Source: Sepiola atlantica
Lineage: Eukaryota; Mollusca; Cephalopoda; Sepiida; Sepiolidae
Direction: 5' to 3'
DNA: 64,000 nucleotides
Assembly: GCA_963556195.1 (NCBI GenBank)
Contig: OY744525.1
Coordinates: 43,386,576 to 43,450,575, forward strand
Part shown: piece after piece, positions 21,166 to 31,882 of the stretch
Position numbering within the stretch: position 1 is the first letter of the stretch
How the letters are laid out: each line of letters starts with the position of its first letter
Position numbers and translations under genes: made by a program
The notes under the pieces: model-generated
What the model was told of the DNA's origin: nothing
Seen by the model: only the letters and a program-made list of their open reading frames with translations
Databases searched by the model: none

Positions 21166-21219
<54 letters not shown>

Positions 21220-21230
<11 letters not shown>

Positions 21231-22389
21231 GGGGGGATTCACATCAAACCTTGCTTTTTACATTTATACATTTAATCTTTTAGACTGGCTAAGGCAAACA
21301 AACTACAAATATGGGAGAGTGTTGCAGGAATTGAACCTGCATTCTACATGGATGCTTAAAATACATGCATTGTGAATACTTTTATGTATTAGGTATAATC
21401 AACAAGTGGTATAGATGGACACCATTACTTAAATACATTTAGCCAAACTTTGAGGCACCCAGCACAAAGTCCACCGAATCTGTGCTTTAAGATTACCCAA
21501 TGGTGCATAACATGAAATACAATATTACTTTTTTGTTTCATTTCATCTATATCCATAATGCTGTGTCTTTTTTTAATTTTTTTTTTTTATAATATATTAA
21601 AAAATAATTTCTAGGCAAGATTTCGGTTTCTTTTTTTATGAATACATCCAAGTCATCCTAATCAGATTATATTGATAAATCTTTTTCAAGGCAAGAATCT
21701 GCAGAAGAAGAAGAACAGGCTTTTTTGAAAATTCTATTATGTTTTGTTTTTTTGCGAGGTAAAGTTTTGAATGTATGTCACAACTCTCTCCTGAAAACTA
21801 ATGTTTTAAAAAATAAACGTTTAAAGATTGAATAGATGATTGAAACTGTATGTAACTAATTTTTACATGGCTGGAAAAGATGTCACGGAGGGGGGGGGGG
21901 GAACAACTCAATTTTGGCTCGGAAGAAAAAGTCACAGAAAAACTTCACAATTAATTTTTAGTGACCGATAATAGAGTCACAGAAATTTTATCATCACTTT
22001 TTTAAGCAAATTAAAAAGATCTTTGAACACATAATTGGCGGCTTCTTCATAGAATAGAAAAAAATTTACATAAAAATATCTGTTTTAATTATTCAAAATT
22101 CAATTTTATTTTATTTGGGAGAATCTTTTCATCGTGTATCACTTTGTTTCTTTTTAGCTTTTTTTTTTTTTAGGTAGGTATCTATATTAATATCTATAAA
22201 AATAAAGAAAACTAAATAAGTAAAACATTTTAAAATTTAAAACTTAATATAAATACCATATTTTTCAAACTATAGTATGACCTCTTTACTTAGAAAAATA
22301 TACTAAAAATTGTGCAGTATTTTATGGTCTAAAGATAACAGAATTTTGTAGGAGTTTCAATTTACTATGCATCAGACAATAACATATCA
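21220..22389. other. Intergenic DNA with a tRNA-like T-arm
   Basis: At about 21321-21345 (minus) GCAGGTTCAATTCCTGC forms a perfect T-arm with B-box-like loop, but the remaining cloverleaf is poor (possible acceptor AGTATT/AACACT with a mismatch, no clear anticodon loop). It could be a tRNA-derived repeat or old pseudogene. A G-run lies at 21891-21900. Otherwise AT-rich. Confidence 0.35.
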
Positions 22390-23500
22390 TTTTCAGCTAT
22401 CCAGTATTCTGGCTGACTGTAGGACGCTGTAGATGGTAACCGGCTCTCTTCTTTCCTCTGACTTCCTCAAAGTATCCCTCAACTTTAAATCTGTTAATTT
22501 GGAGATGGCATCCTTCCATCTCATTTGTTGTTTATTTCTCCTTCTCCCTCTTTGCATTTTCTCTTGCAAACTTTTCTCTTGGTCAGCCCTGTTGATCGTG
22601 TGATGTATCCGTATCACTTCTGTTTGCATCTTTTTATTGTGGTCAAGAGGCATATCCTGATCTGCACTTTCTCGTTGGTGATATGATCTTCATAGGAGAT
22701 GCTGAGGAATTTTAAAAAAGCAAACACTTCTCTATGGCATGCATCTGCTTTGCTATGTCTGCTGTCTGGGTCAATGATTGACAGACATACAAAAATATGG
22801 AGATAACCAGGAGAGCATCAGTCTGATCTTTGAGTTGAGTGCGACGTTTCTGTTATTCCACATGATCTTTGAATCTTATCTGCTGCGGTCTGTACGATCT
22901 TGAAATGTTTTGGGACAAGATATGCTCCAATTTAAAATTTTGTTTGTTCTTATTTTTAACATTTAAAAAATTTTTTAATTTTTCTTATCTTTCTATTTTT
23001 GCTGGAGATGGGGCATCCTATAGGATGCCAGACATTCACCGGCTATTTCAGACATTCTAACCGTCCCTTTAAGTGCAGTTGTTTGTATTTCTCTTGCACT
23101 CGGTTCACCGGGTATACTCGCCAGATAGCTCTTGAAATTCTTTTTCATTAGTCCTGTTGCTCCTATAATTACTGGTATGATGGAGATTTACTTAAGATTC
23201 CAGTTTCTTTTCATGTCATACATAAGACCTTGGTATTTCGTAATCTTTTCCCTTTCTGCTCTGTTCAATTCTGCATCATTAGGGACACCGACTTCAACTA
23301 GGGTTGCTACTTTCTTTCTTTTGTCCCAGTTTGTCAGGTTTAACAGCTCCGTTTTCTAGATATGTAGCTGTAGGGATTGCATAGTCATAGTGGATGGTGT
23401 ATAAATTATTTCCAACTGTTCTTTCTGGTATATGTTCCCAGGACTTGCTGCTACACTGGATATTCAACTTTTTGCAAATAGTCCAGTGAAGATATTAAAA
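22390..23500 (-). pseudogene. Degenerate LINE 3' region
   Basis: The minus-strand frame 22653-22393 contains EKMQRGRRRNKQQMRW then KDAISKLTDLKLRDTL. This resembles the C-terminal segment GRPxxRWxDxI...DR found in RTE-like and related LINE proteins. Upstream on the minus strand (to about 23500) the composition is similarly non-AT-rich and probably decayed coding sequence, but motifs are lost. Confidence 0.5.
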
Positions 23501-23742
23501 TGGAATGTCTTATGATTTGTAAAATATAGTGATTTTGATAATGATAAACTGTTCAAGAAACAGCTGTTGTCTAAAGATGATAAATAAGTCTTAGAATGCT
23601 ATGTTATTATTTCTATTCATTCAATGCTTTCCAATAAGAGTTTTACATTTTGGTTTGGTTTGTGTTCTACAGTATAGGTTATTTATTTCTGATACACAAT
23701 AGCTATATTGTAAACATTTCGTTGAACACAAGTTGTTATTTT

Positions 23743-23743
<1 letters not shown>

Positions 23744-23777
<34 letters not shown>

Positions 23778-24032
23778 GAGTTTTTAATCACTCCTGGAGG
23801 AGAAACCACTCCCTGGTTTCTGTCCACCTTATTAGTGACAGTCATTCAGTTTTTTTTTGCCATAGTCGCCATGCTAGGCACTGCGGGTTAGCGACACTAT
23901 TTGCCCATAGCTAGGTGCCTACATACAGTGCCTGGTATTCCCAAATGGTCACCCATTTTAGTACTGGCCAGGCTTAACGTCGCTTAACTTCGGTGATCTA
24001 GCAGGAACCGGTGTATCAACGTGATTATGCAG
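23744..24032 (-). mobile_element. SINE with 5S rRNA-derived head (SINE3-type)
   Basis: On the minus strand the first about 116 bases (24032-23917) follow 5S rRNA: CACGTTGATACACCGG, GATCACCGAAGTTAAGCGAC, TGGGTGACC and GGGAATACCAGG are all recognisable, including the internal polymerase III promoter region. A non-5S body follows and then a (GAT)n tail at 23777-23744. A head, body and simple-repeat tail of this type define 5S-derived SINEs. Several substitutions in the head show it is not a working 5S gene. Confidence 0.85.
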
Positions 24033-24670
24033 TATATTTTACTCATAGCTGTGAGTAAATTATGAGTCAGTACCTTTCTCAACAGTATTAGTGTATAATT
24101 CAACATAATGATCCAATAGGATTCCATAGTCTGTAACAGTATCCATTAGGTCAATCATGAACCCCTGAAAATTTCCCCGACTCCTAAAAATATTTATACA
24201 ATAAATGTGATATTTCTAAGGATTGTTTGGTTATATGTTCTTACTGATGAACGGTCATGCTCTTATTCAGTATTTTGAAACTATACTTCATCAACCTTGA
24301 AAAATAAACCCCCAACAAAACATTGAGAAAACATTCCGAGGCTCTTTGTAATAGATATGCCAATTCATGCAAAATGAGATGCAGGAACGCTACTCAAATA
24401 AAATCTCAGCCATTATAAAGATACCAGAATTGTTTCAAGAAATCATTTTCAAAACATGCATAAAACAATTTAATAGAAGCAGACAACAAAATCTCTCGTT
24501 GCAGTTTCATTAAGATGACTGGCTATCAATAATTATTAGATTCTTGCATATTTCCATCAAAGAGTGCAATCACAGCATATGCAACTCAAGAAATTTCTAA
24601 TAGCTTCTAACATATTAAAATTTTATGATTTATTGTTTTTGTTTTTAAATTTTCAGTACTATTATTCAAA
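24033..24670. other. Intergenic DNA without recognised features
   Basis: AT-rich. No coding region, RNA gene or transposon end recognised. Confidence 0.4.
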
Positions 24671-25010
24671 TTAGATCCTTTTTTTATGTAAATGCCTCGT
24701 CCTGCAAATTAAACAAAATGATTTATTTATATCATATATTATCATTATTTTTTTTGTGTTTATACTGCACAGTAAGATCTGCATTGAATCTCTTTCTCTA
24801 CCATACATAGTCAAAGACTTGTTCAGGATCAAGTCCGGCTGTCTTGAGATCTTTATGAAGGGCATTCGACCACCTTTGTTTTCCCAGGAGTCTTCATCTT
24901 GAATCTTTTTTTTTGCTACGGTATTGTCGTTTGCATTCAGTATATGTTCATAAACGTGCAGACGATTTTCCTTCATTTTTGTCTGAGATCAAGGTAACAC
25001 TGTAAAGGTG
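24671..25010 (-). pseudogene. Possible LINE-derived fragment
   Basis: Around 24820-24900 (minus), with one frame change, the sequence reads WSNALHKDLKTAG followed by LDPEQ, similar to the LINE C-terminal pattern around ALKxDLKxAGL. The match is short and the frame is broken, so this is tentative. Confidence 0.3.
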
Positions 25011-25044
25011 GCAAATATCATTTCAGACCTGGAGCTCGCCATAA

Positions 25045-25084
25045 GCAGCGGTTTTGATTCACATGAGTCGTCCTCAGGCATGTG
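25045..25084 (-). ncRNA. Hammerhead-like relic (H)
   Basis: The minus strand reads CTGAGGA, extra C, GACTC...GAATC in stem II positions, then AAAACC where GAAACC is expected. Mutation of the conserved G and mismatches in stem II predict no activity. It lies just upstream of the conserved coding fragment at 25082. Confidence 0.35.
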
Positions 25085-25292
25085 ATGATGTTACAAATTA
25101 AAATTGGTGAATTTATTAAGAAATTAATTTGGGGGGGGCGGTTACACTGGAACATAACATCAGATCGCTGGTCTGCAAACTGGAAAGATTTGATCAAAAA
25201 AGGATTAAACAGAAGCTTTCACTTGTGTTCAATCAAACTTGTATCGATGAAAACATGCTACCTAAATATATATATATATATATATATATATT
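25082..25292 (+). pseudogene. Conserved coding fragment cut off by (TA)n, copy 1
   Basis: The frame starting near 25129 encodes EHNIRSLVCKLERF, then KLSLVFNQTCIDENMLPKY, after which it runs into a (TA)n tract and reads IYIYIY. The same module occurs at 25561-25779. A short conserved pattern FNxTCLxExMLPKYT is shared. It may be the N-terminal part of a retroelement protein (the spacing resembles the region before the reverse transcriptase of Penelope-like elements), but the family is not proven. Confidence 0.45.
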
Positions 25293-25377
25293 AATCAAGT
25301 TTAAATATGTGATAAAATGAACTTAAAACTAATATTATTTCAAAAGTGCTCAATACAAAGTCAAGCTTTATAAATCA

Positions 25378-25504
25378 AATTATATAAACATTAGAACAGC
25401 CTACATGGATTAAGTAATTATAATATATAGTTGATTTTAGAGTCCCATAGAGATATACTAACACTGAAACGCAGGTTTATCCGCGTAGGCTTTTCTAATG
25501 TTTA

Positions 25505-25538
<34 letters not shown>

Positions 25539-25539
25539 C
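25378..25539. repeat. Small inverted repeat ending in (TA)n
   Basis: TATAAACATTAGAACAGCCT (about 25382-25401) is matched inverted by AGGCTTTTCTAATGTTTATA (about 25488-25507). This gives a hairpin-like element of about 130 bp next to (TA)n at 25513-25539. Confidence 0.5.
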
Positions 25540-25560
25540 CTGATTCACCTCATTCCCTTA

Positions 25561-25820
25561 AAGATGGATTCAGATGGACCGGAAAGTACGAGGGACACAA
25601 ATGAAAACTTTGGCAGATTCATTGGCCAATTCCCCTCTGAAATTAAGATTCTGATTCGGACAATGGAAAGGATCTACGAAAAGATATCCAGACATAAGTG
25701 TTCGGTTATATTTAACAACACTTGCCTTCAAGAAAAGATGCTGCCTCGATATACATATATATATTTATATTTAGCCTGAAGATTCCCTCCGGGAATGACA
25801 CACGTGAGCCTATGTGTAGC
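25561..25820 (+). pseudogene. Conserved coding fragment, copy 2, with hammerhead-like tail
   Basis: A 71-codon frame from ATG 25564 contains SEIKILIRTMERIYEKISRH then KCSVIFNNTCLQEKMLPRY and stops at 25779. It aligns with copy 1 over about 50 residues. Right after the stop comes CTGAAGA, TTCCC/GGGAA and TGACAC, which looks like a hammerhead whose GAAA has decayed. The combination of an element-encoded N-terminus and a hammerhead relic fits a Penelope-like element remnant. Confidence 0.45.
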
Positions 25821-25849
25821 TTAATTGCCATTAATATATTTTCACAACT

Positions 25850-25851
<2 letters not shown>

Positions 25852-25895
<44 letters not shown>

Positions 25896-26131
25896 AGATA
25901 AATTTATCATTCTGAAGAGAAGAATTATCTTTGAAAACTCATGAGCTAAGGACTTAAGGATACTTTGCTTGAACTTTGAATTCTAATAAAATTTGATTGA
26001 CACCTTATTTTATTACTTCATTTTATATTATAATATTAATGCTCTATCCAGTATATTGAGCTTCAGTGTTTATCCGGATGTTTCACTAATTATAAGATAT
26101 TAGTTGACGGTTATATCTTTTGTTGGATTGC

Positions 26132-26205
<74 letters not shown>
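25852..26205 (+). mobile_element. Family C element copy with hammerhead C3, between (TA)n tracts
   Basis: Unique sequence 25892-26134 lies between (TA)n tracts at 25852-25891 and 26135-26205. It shares the TTTGAAAACTCATGAG hammerhead block and the TATCTTTTGTTGGATTGCTT end with the copies at 19.1-20.5 kb. The leading segment TTATTAGATAAATTTATCAT occurs again after the second (TA)n at 26203, so the two tracts share their right-hand flank. Confidence 0.7.
25912..25954 (+). ncRNA. Hammerhead C3, stem I lost
   Basis: Core CTGAAGA (25912-25918), stem II GAAGA/TCTTT, GAA, stem III AACTC/GAGCT (one mismatch), A25948, then AGGACT. The 5' stem I strand has been replaced by TTATCATT, which does not pair, so a monomer should not cleave. 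The core itself is intact. Confidence 0.55.
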
Positions 26206-26208
<3 letters not shown>

Positions 26209-27055
26209 AGATAAATTTATCATTCTTCCGAAAAATTCCAACAACTTTTAACAAATCAGAGTGCAAGGTAAATTTAAAAAATAATTACTTCATGTTGTGG
26301 TCTTGGATTTTATTTAAATTTCGACTAATTTTTATTGGACTTTGTGCATATGTTTTACACTTTCTTTTTTCGGAAGATGACTAAAAGTTTGTCGAAAACT
26401 TGAGAAATAAAGAAATTCACAAATAACACCATGAATTTTGTAAGTTTTTTTTCAATTTACTTCACACTCTGACTTGCAAAAGTGTGTAAGAATTTTGCAA
26501 AGAATGATCAACAGATCTAATAGACACGGAATGCCTATCTTATTCAACGAAATATGTTCGAAAGATATACAATTGCTGTCTAACTATACAATACATACAT
26601 CTATGCACATATATGCATTCATCAAAGATGCATCATAACATTAAAGAAATGTATATGTGTGTAAACAATAAACATATTTATCAATCAAACATTATAAAAC
26701 AAAAAACATTTAGCGTTCGTCCGAATGAGTGGGCTGCTCTTCAAAAGCGCCTCAACATAAATGTCTGTAATGTTTTGATTTGATAAAAGTGTATTTGAAT
26801 AATGCAACAACATTGTTATTGCAGAATCTTTATTCTAATTGCATTTTCCCTTGAAAGTAATGTTTAACAATGATTGCCAAAAGAAAGAAATCAAGATGAG
26901 ACAGAGAAAAATCAATGCTAATAAATGTGACTATCATATGTACAATCAATTTAGAGGGAAAAATCAATAGTTCTTTGGCTTGTAAATACACCCGATAATA
27001 TACATACACACATCTTTGTAGGGATGGCTTTCTTCTGTAAAGAAGTGCGAATCAT

Positions 27056-27057
<2 letters not shown>
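26206..27057. other. Intergenic DNA with a hammerhead-like relic
   Basis: At 26363-26407 the plus strand shows TTTTTTC, CGGAAGA, extra T, GAC/GTC, GAAAACTT and GAGAAA. Stem I (TTTTTC/GAGAAA) and stem II pair, while the core has one change (CTG to CGG). It is part of the extra-nucleotide class seen in elements D and E. Otherwise no gene is seen. Confidence 0.4.
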
Positions 27058-27119
<62 letters not shown>

Positions 27120-27172
27120 ATATCTCTCTCTATATATACATATATATCATATATATATACATATATATATGA

Positions 27173-27240
<68 letters not shown>

Positions 27241-28202
27241 TATCTATCTATCAATCTCTCTCTCTATATATATATCATATATATGATATATGTATACATA
27301 TATATATATATATATATGATATATATATATAAATATATATGATATATATATATATATAAATATATATCTATCTATCAATCTCTCTCTATATATATATCAT
27401 ATATATGATATATATACATATATATAAATATATATGATATATATATATATAAATATATATCCATCTATCAATCTCTCTCTATATATATATCATATATATG
27501 ATATATATATATACATATATATATATATGATATATATATATAAATATATATCTATCCATCAATATCTCTATATATATATTATATACATATATATATGTAT
27601 ATATAAATATATATATATCTATCAATCTCTCTCTCTATATATATATACATATATATATCATATATATACATATACATATATGATATATATATATATATCA
27701 TACATGTATACATATATATACATATATATATACATATATATATACATATATATCATATATATATATACATATATATCATATATATATACATATATATACA
27801 TATATATCATATATATATACATATATATACATATATATCATATATATATACATATATATCATATATATATACATATATATAATATATATATACATATATA
27901 TATACATATATATCATATATATATACATATATATCATATATATATACATATATATCATATATATATACATATATATCATATATATATACATATATATATA
28001 CATATATATCATATATATATACATATATATATATACATATATATATATATCATATATATATACATATATATATAAAATGTTGAAACGGACCGTAATTAAT
28101 ATCTCATAGAAATGTTATGTTTTTTCGAAATGTGAAAAAGTAAAAATAAAAATAATAAAATAAAAACAGGGTTATTGGAATATAATATGAACTTGACTTA
28201 TA

Positions 28203-28233
<31 letters not shown>

Positions 28234-28240
28234 TATATTT
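27058..28240. repeat. Kilobase AT microsatellite block with TATACATATATATCA periods
   Basis: (TA)n at 27058-27117 is followed by interleaved (CT)n, (TA)n, AATATATATC and CATATATATCA motifs up to 28075, and a further (TA)n at about 28203-28240. Long reading frames rich in I, Y and H on both strands are artefacts of the repeat. Confidence 0.95.
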
Positions 28241-28934
28241 CAATTGACACTATACATTAGTATGATCTTCCATCGATACCTTCGGTTTCACAAAAACACT
28301 GGAAACTCAGCCAACAGGGCAAAAACTACTGAATGCAACCGATTCTTCAGTCCATGTTTTGATAATGTGAGCCACCTATGGTATTTTCTGTCCGGTGAGA
28401 ATAAAAATGGTCCAAAGTTCGACTAAAAATATTGATCAGAATATACTTGCATTCCAGTAACCTATAATGACTCGTACTAAAAACGTGGAGGGAGCCTAAA
28501 GAAATATGATTTATTGATAAAGCATATAAATAAATAAAGATTATTGAATATATTAATAAAATTTTAAGGTTAAATTACAGATAGCTGTTTCACAATATCA
28601 CATGGTGAGTGTTTCAAATTGAGATTCTGAAACTCAACCTCTTGGACAGCAGTCAGAGATCTTACCATTATGATCCTTGCTGACAAGTGAATGAATTAGA
28701 AGGCCTATAAATATATAACAAAAAATATCTGGCAATGCTTCATCAACTAAAAATGAAACTCAGATACTATTACTTTGAATGAGAAATACACCTTTTAAGA
28801 ATCTTCAGTAATGTGCTGGATCCATTTCTTGCTTTGTGTTTTACAAGTTTTGCAAGTAATCCAGCTTTGCTTTGACCGGAAATAGAATCCCATTTCGAAA
28901 GCAACAAACTACACAGCTAAAGGACATATTACTA
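28241..28934. other. Intergenic DNA without recognised features
   Basis: Moderately AT-rich. Nothing coding or repetitive was recognised within this window. Confidence 0.4.
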
Positions 28935-29401
28935 ATAGGGGTGGGACGTAATGGGTGAAAATTTCAGATTCATGCAAGTAGTATTTTTTTGTGTTCATTT
29001 ATACATAACACTAAACAATCAAACATTTTGAAAATTTTGCAAAATTCAGAAGGTGCAGGCCAAAAATAGCCGTTAGGGCTGCACAGGACTCAAAATCCAT
29101 CATTTTTCGGTGAAAGAGTGGTTTCATGCGACATTGTAGGTCCTAAAACATCCTCAAAAGCTATGAATGGATATAGATGGTTAAATCTGATATAGTACTT
29201 TAATTTAGGACCATTTTCAGGCTGTGAAAGGGTTTTCATGAATGTAAAATAGCCAAAAACTAGTGGCCTGCACCTTCTGAATTTTGCAAAATTTTCAAAA
29301 TGTTTGATTGTTTAGTGTTTAGTGTTATTTATGTATAAATGAACAAAAAAAATACTACTCGCATGAATCTGAAATTTTCACCCATTACGTCTCACCCCTA
29401 T
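28935..29401. mobile_element. Non-coding DNA transposon with about 130-bp inverted ends, TSD TACTA
   Basis: The ends ATAGGGGTG...CACCCCTAT are the outer limits of inverted repeats 28935-29061 and 29265-29401. The pentamer TACTA lies at 28930-28934 and 29402-29406. The centre of about 200 bp has no coding frame. The superfamily is not determined from this alone. Confidence 0.8.
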
Positions 29402-29966
29402 TACTAAGTGATGCTTTGGACTTTTCAGTTTAAAATAAGGTGAGGACGGAAACTTTAAGGGACTAAACACTGGAGTGATTCGTGGCCCTACACCTCTTCT
29501 GTTTTACCAGGGCTTACACTGTATATTGCTCACAATTTCTCTTTTATAGACATTTCATCTGTCTCTGGTTGTGTTTAAGCCACACATGTTTGCATGTATT
29601 AAAGTTTTTTTTTTAGCTATAAGTGATTTGCTCCTGACAGAGTATACAACCAGGGCTGCTAACCAAGATTCCCTAGTAGTACTATTGTATTAACCTTTAA
29701 TTTAATTATAATTTAACTGCATTGGTTAAAACTATCAAATAGGTTTAGTAGTGTACTAGTTAGGGATGAATCATTGATTGAACTATATTATTTGTTTAAT
29801 TAAATTTAGATTTTACTAATAAACATTAATAAATTATTGAATTAAAATATATCTGCTAAATTAAAATTATTTTACTAATAAAAATGAAAAAAAACAACAA
29901 AACTTTAGACTGAATATTTGCAATATTTACAATAATAATACCGTGTAATTTACACATGTTCAGCTA
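29402..29966. other. AT-rich intergenic DNA
   Basis: No feature recognised before the minisatellite. Confidence 0.4.
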
Positions 29967-30660
29967 GCAAGTATAATTTCATATAAACTAACTAACAAGT
30001 ATAATTTCATATAAACTAACTAACAAGTATAATTTCATATAAACTAACTAACAAGTATAATTTCATATAAACTAACTAACAAGTATAATTTCATATAAAC
30101 TAACTAACAAGTATAATTTCATATAAACTAACTAACAAGTATAATTTCATATAAACTAACTAACAAGTATAATTTCATATAAACTAACTAACAAGTATAA
30201 TTTCTTATAAACTAACTAACAAGTATAATTTCTTATAAACTAACTAACAAGTATAATTTCATATAAACTAACTAACAAGTATAATTTCATATAAACTAAC
30301 TAACAAGTATAATTTCATATAAACTAACTAACAAGTATAATTTCATATAAACTAACTAACAAGTATAATTTCATATAAACTAACTAACAAGTATAATTTC
30401 ATATAAACTAACTAACAAGTATAATTTCATATAAACTAACTAACAAGTATAATTTCTTATAAACTAACTAACAAGTATAATTTCTTATAAACTAACTAAC
30501 AAGTATAATTTCATATAAACTAACTAACAAGTATAATTTCTTATAAACTAACTAACAAGTATAATTTCTTATAAACTAACTAACAAGTATAATTTCTTAT
30601 AAACTAACTAACAAGTATAATTTCATATAAACTAACTAACAAGTATAATTTCATATAAAC
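29967..30660. repeat. Minisatellite, 28-bp unit, about 25 copies
   Basis: The unit combines AAGTATAATTTCATATAAAC and TAACTAAC, with a regular spacing of 28. The copies are nearly identical; the only common variant is CATAT to CTTAT, which occurs in clusters of two or three. Such homogeneity suggests recent expansion. Confidence 0.95.
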
Positions 30661-31320
30661 TGTGCCCGACAGAGAAATGGGCATATTTAATTTTATTTAG
30701 AAGCTTATCTTCAGCTTTCACTTCTTTGTTCACAAGATTTGGAATTGATACTTGCTGTTTAATGTTGTCTGATCAGAGATCAAATAAGAAATGAGCAACT
30801 TACTAGACTAAAATCGGCCCTGTACCCCTAGAAGGGGTTGCCTTGTAAAATCTGAAAGACTGCAAAAGTTATAACTGGCATATTTTATTAGGAAAAGGTA
30901 AGCTCAGTGTGTATGCATTTCATAATTACTAACTTCCATATTCAGAGGTTTTGTGATTTCTTTCAGTTTGTGTGTGTTTTTTTTGCCATGGAAAACCTTT
31001 CATGGACATTTTTTTAATTACTGCAGGAACACATGATCACTTTGTGTCCTTCTGGATTTTCCTCTGTAGTAATCGGTAAACTTGCCTGTGTGTTATACCG
31101 AACAGAAAAAAAAATTCTTATTTGTTCTTTCAAATAACAACATCATGTTATTGATTCTTGTCGCAGTCTGCAATGACTAACTTAGATTTCCATGAATTCA
31201 CACAAGCTTTTAGATATTAGATAACAAATGATCAGTTTTCTTAGTTTTCATTTACATCACATGAGAAAGATTTCTTCTAAATATTATCTTTTCTCAAAGT
31301 AAATGACATTTTTTTTGTTT
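30661..31320. other. Intergenic DNA without recognised features
   Basis: No gene or element recognised. Confidence 0.4.
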
Positions 31321-31323
31321 TTG

Positions 31324-31359
<36 letters not shown>

Positions 31360-31827
31360 TGTACTCACTAGGAGTTCTCACACAGGTCATCATCAGTGAT
31401 TGCTCACTGATAATCATCGGTGGTGTTCCCTGGAGTCTGAGTGACAACAAGTCTCCCCAGATTTCCAGTATTCTCTACCTCTTTTGATAACTATTGCAAA
31501 TGACTTTGCGTTATCACAACGGATGCTTACCATCGATTTCTTGCTGGCAAAAACCTTTGGTCTACTCTGGGATTTGGATGGCAATAAGCCTCCCCAAGGT
31601 CCCAGGCCTCTCCGCACTCTTTCAGTGGATGGATTGTTAGTGCTCGCTCTTCTCGGTCTTTCCATCCTCCTTGACCCTTCACGACTATTTTGTGTGGTAT
31701 CAGCCGAAGCTGGTTCCATCAGTTTTGGGGGAAGGGGGGGGGGAGAGTTTATGAAATTTCTTACATTTTCTGTTCCTTGGTGGTGTTCTTTCTGTGTTTT
31801 TTTTTCTTCTTCCTATTGCATCTTCCA

Positions 31828-31880
<53 letters not shown>
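31321..31880 (-). pseudogene. LINE 3' part with trinucleotide tail (same family as 35590-36363)
   Basis: The minus-strand frame 31719-31414 (SADTTQNSREGSRRMERP ...) is homologous to the plus-strand segment 36003-36362 (SADITQNSREGSRMGRL ...), including SKSQ and AKSF. At the 3' side is a (TTA)n tract (31329-31360) and at the 5' side another (31832-31881). In the 35.6-kb copy this segment follows the LINE C-terminus, so it is probably 3' UTR or extreme 3' coding sequence rather than a separate gene. Confidence 0.6.

Positions 31881-31881
<1 letters not shown>

Positions 31882-31882
<1 letters not shown>

Larger units (their letters stand above)
20534..21168 (+). mobile_element. Retrozyme-like tandem dimer (family A), 334-bp unit
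   Basis: Two direct copies begin at 20534 and 20868, exactly 334 bp apart; the second is about 30 bp short at its 3' end. They differ at only a few positions by eye. Each has a tRNA-like portion (A-box-like TGGCCCAGCGATTAG, B-box-like GGTTTCGAATCG) and a complete hammerhead. Outer edges abut (TA)n at 20479-20533 and 21169-21219. Tandem hammerhead-bearing units of about this size define animal retrozymes, whose transcripts are cut into monomers and circularised; Penelope-like terminal repeats are similar. The 62-codon minus-strand frames in both copies are not believed to be genes. Confidence 0.85.

Noticed and set aside
21301..21400. Possible tRNA gene on the minus strand
   Set aside because: Only the T-arm pairs well; the anticodon loop lacks a plausible T33 and the acceptor has a mismatch. 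Mentioned only as tRNA-like.
27024..28075. Long reading frames rich in I, Y, H and S on both strands
   Set aside because: They are produced by TA, CATA and CT repeats, which have few stops in these frames. No start context, composition or homology suggests a protein.
29967..30660. CRISPR-like regular repeats
   Set aside because: The 28-bp units are contiguous with no spacers and the context is animal nuclear DNA.
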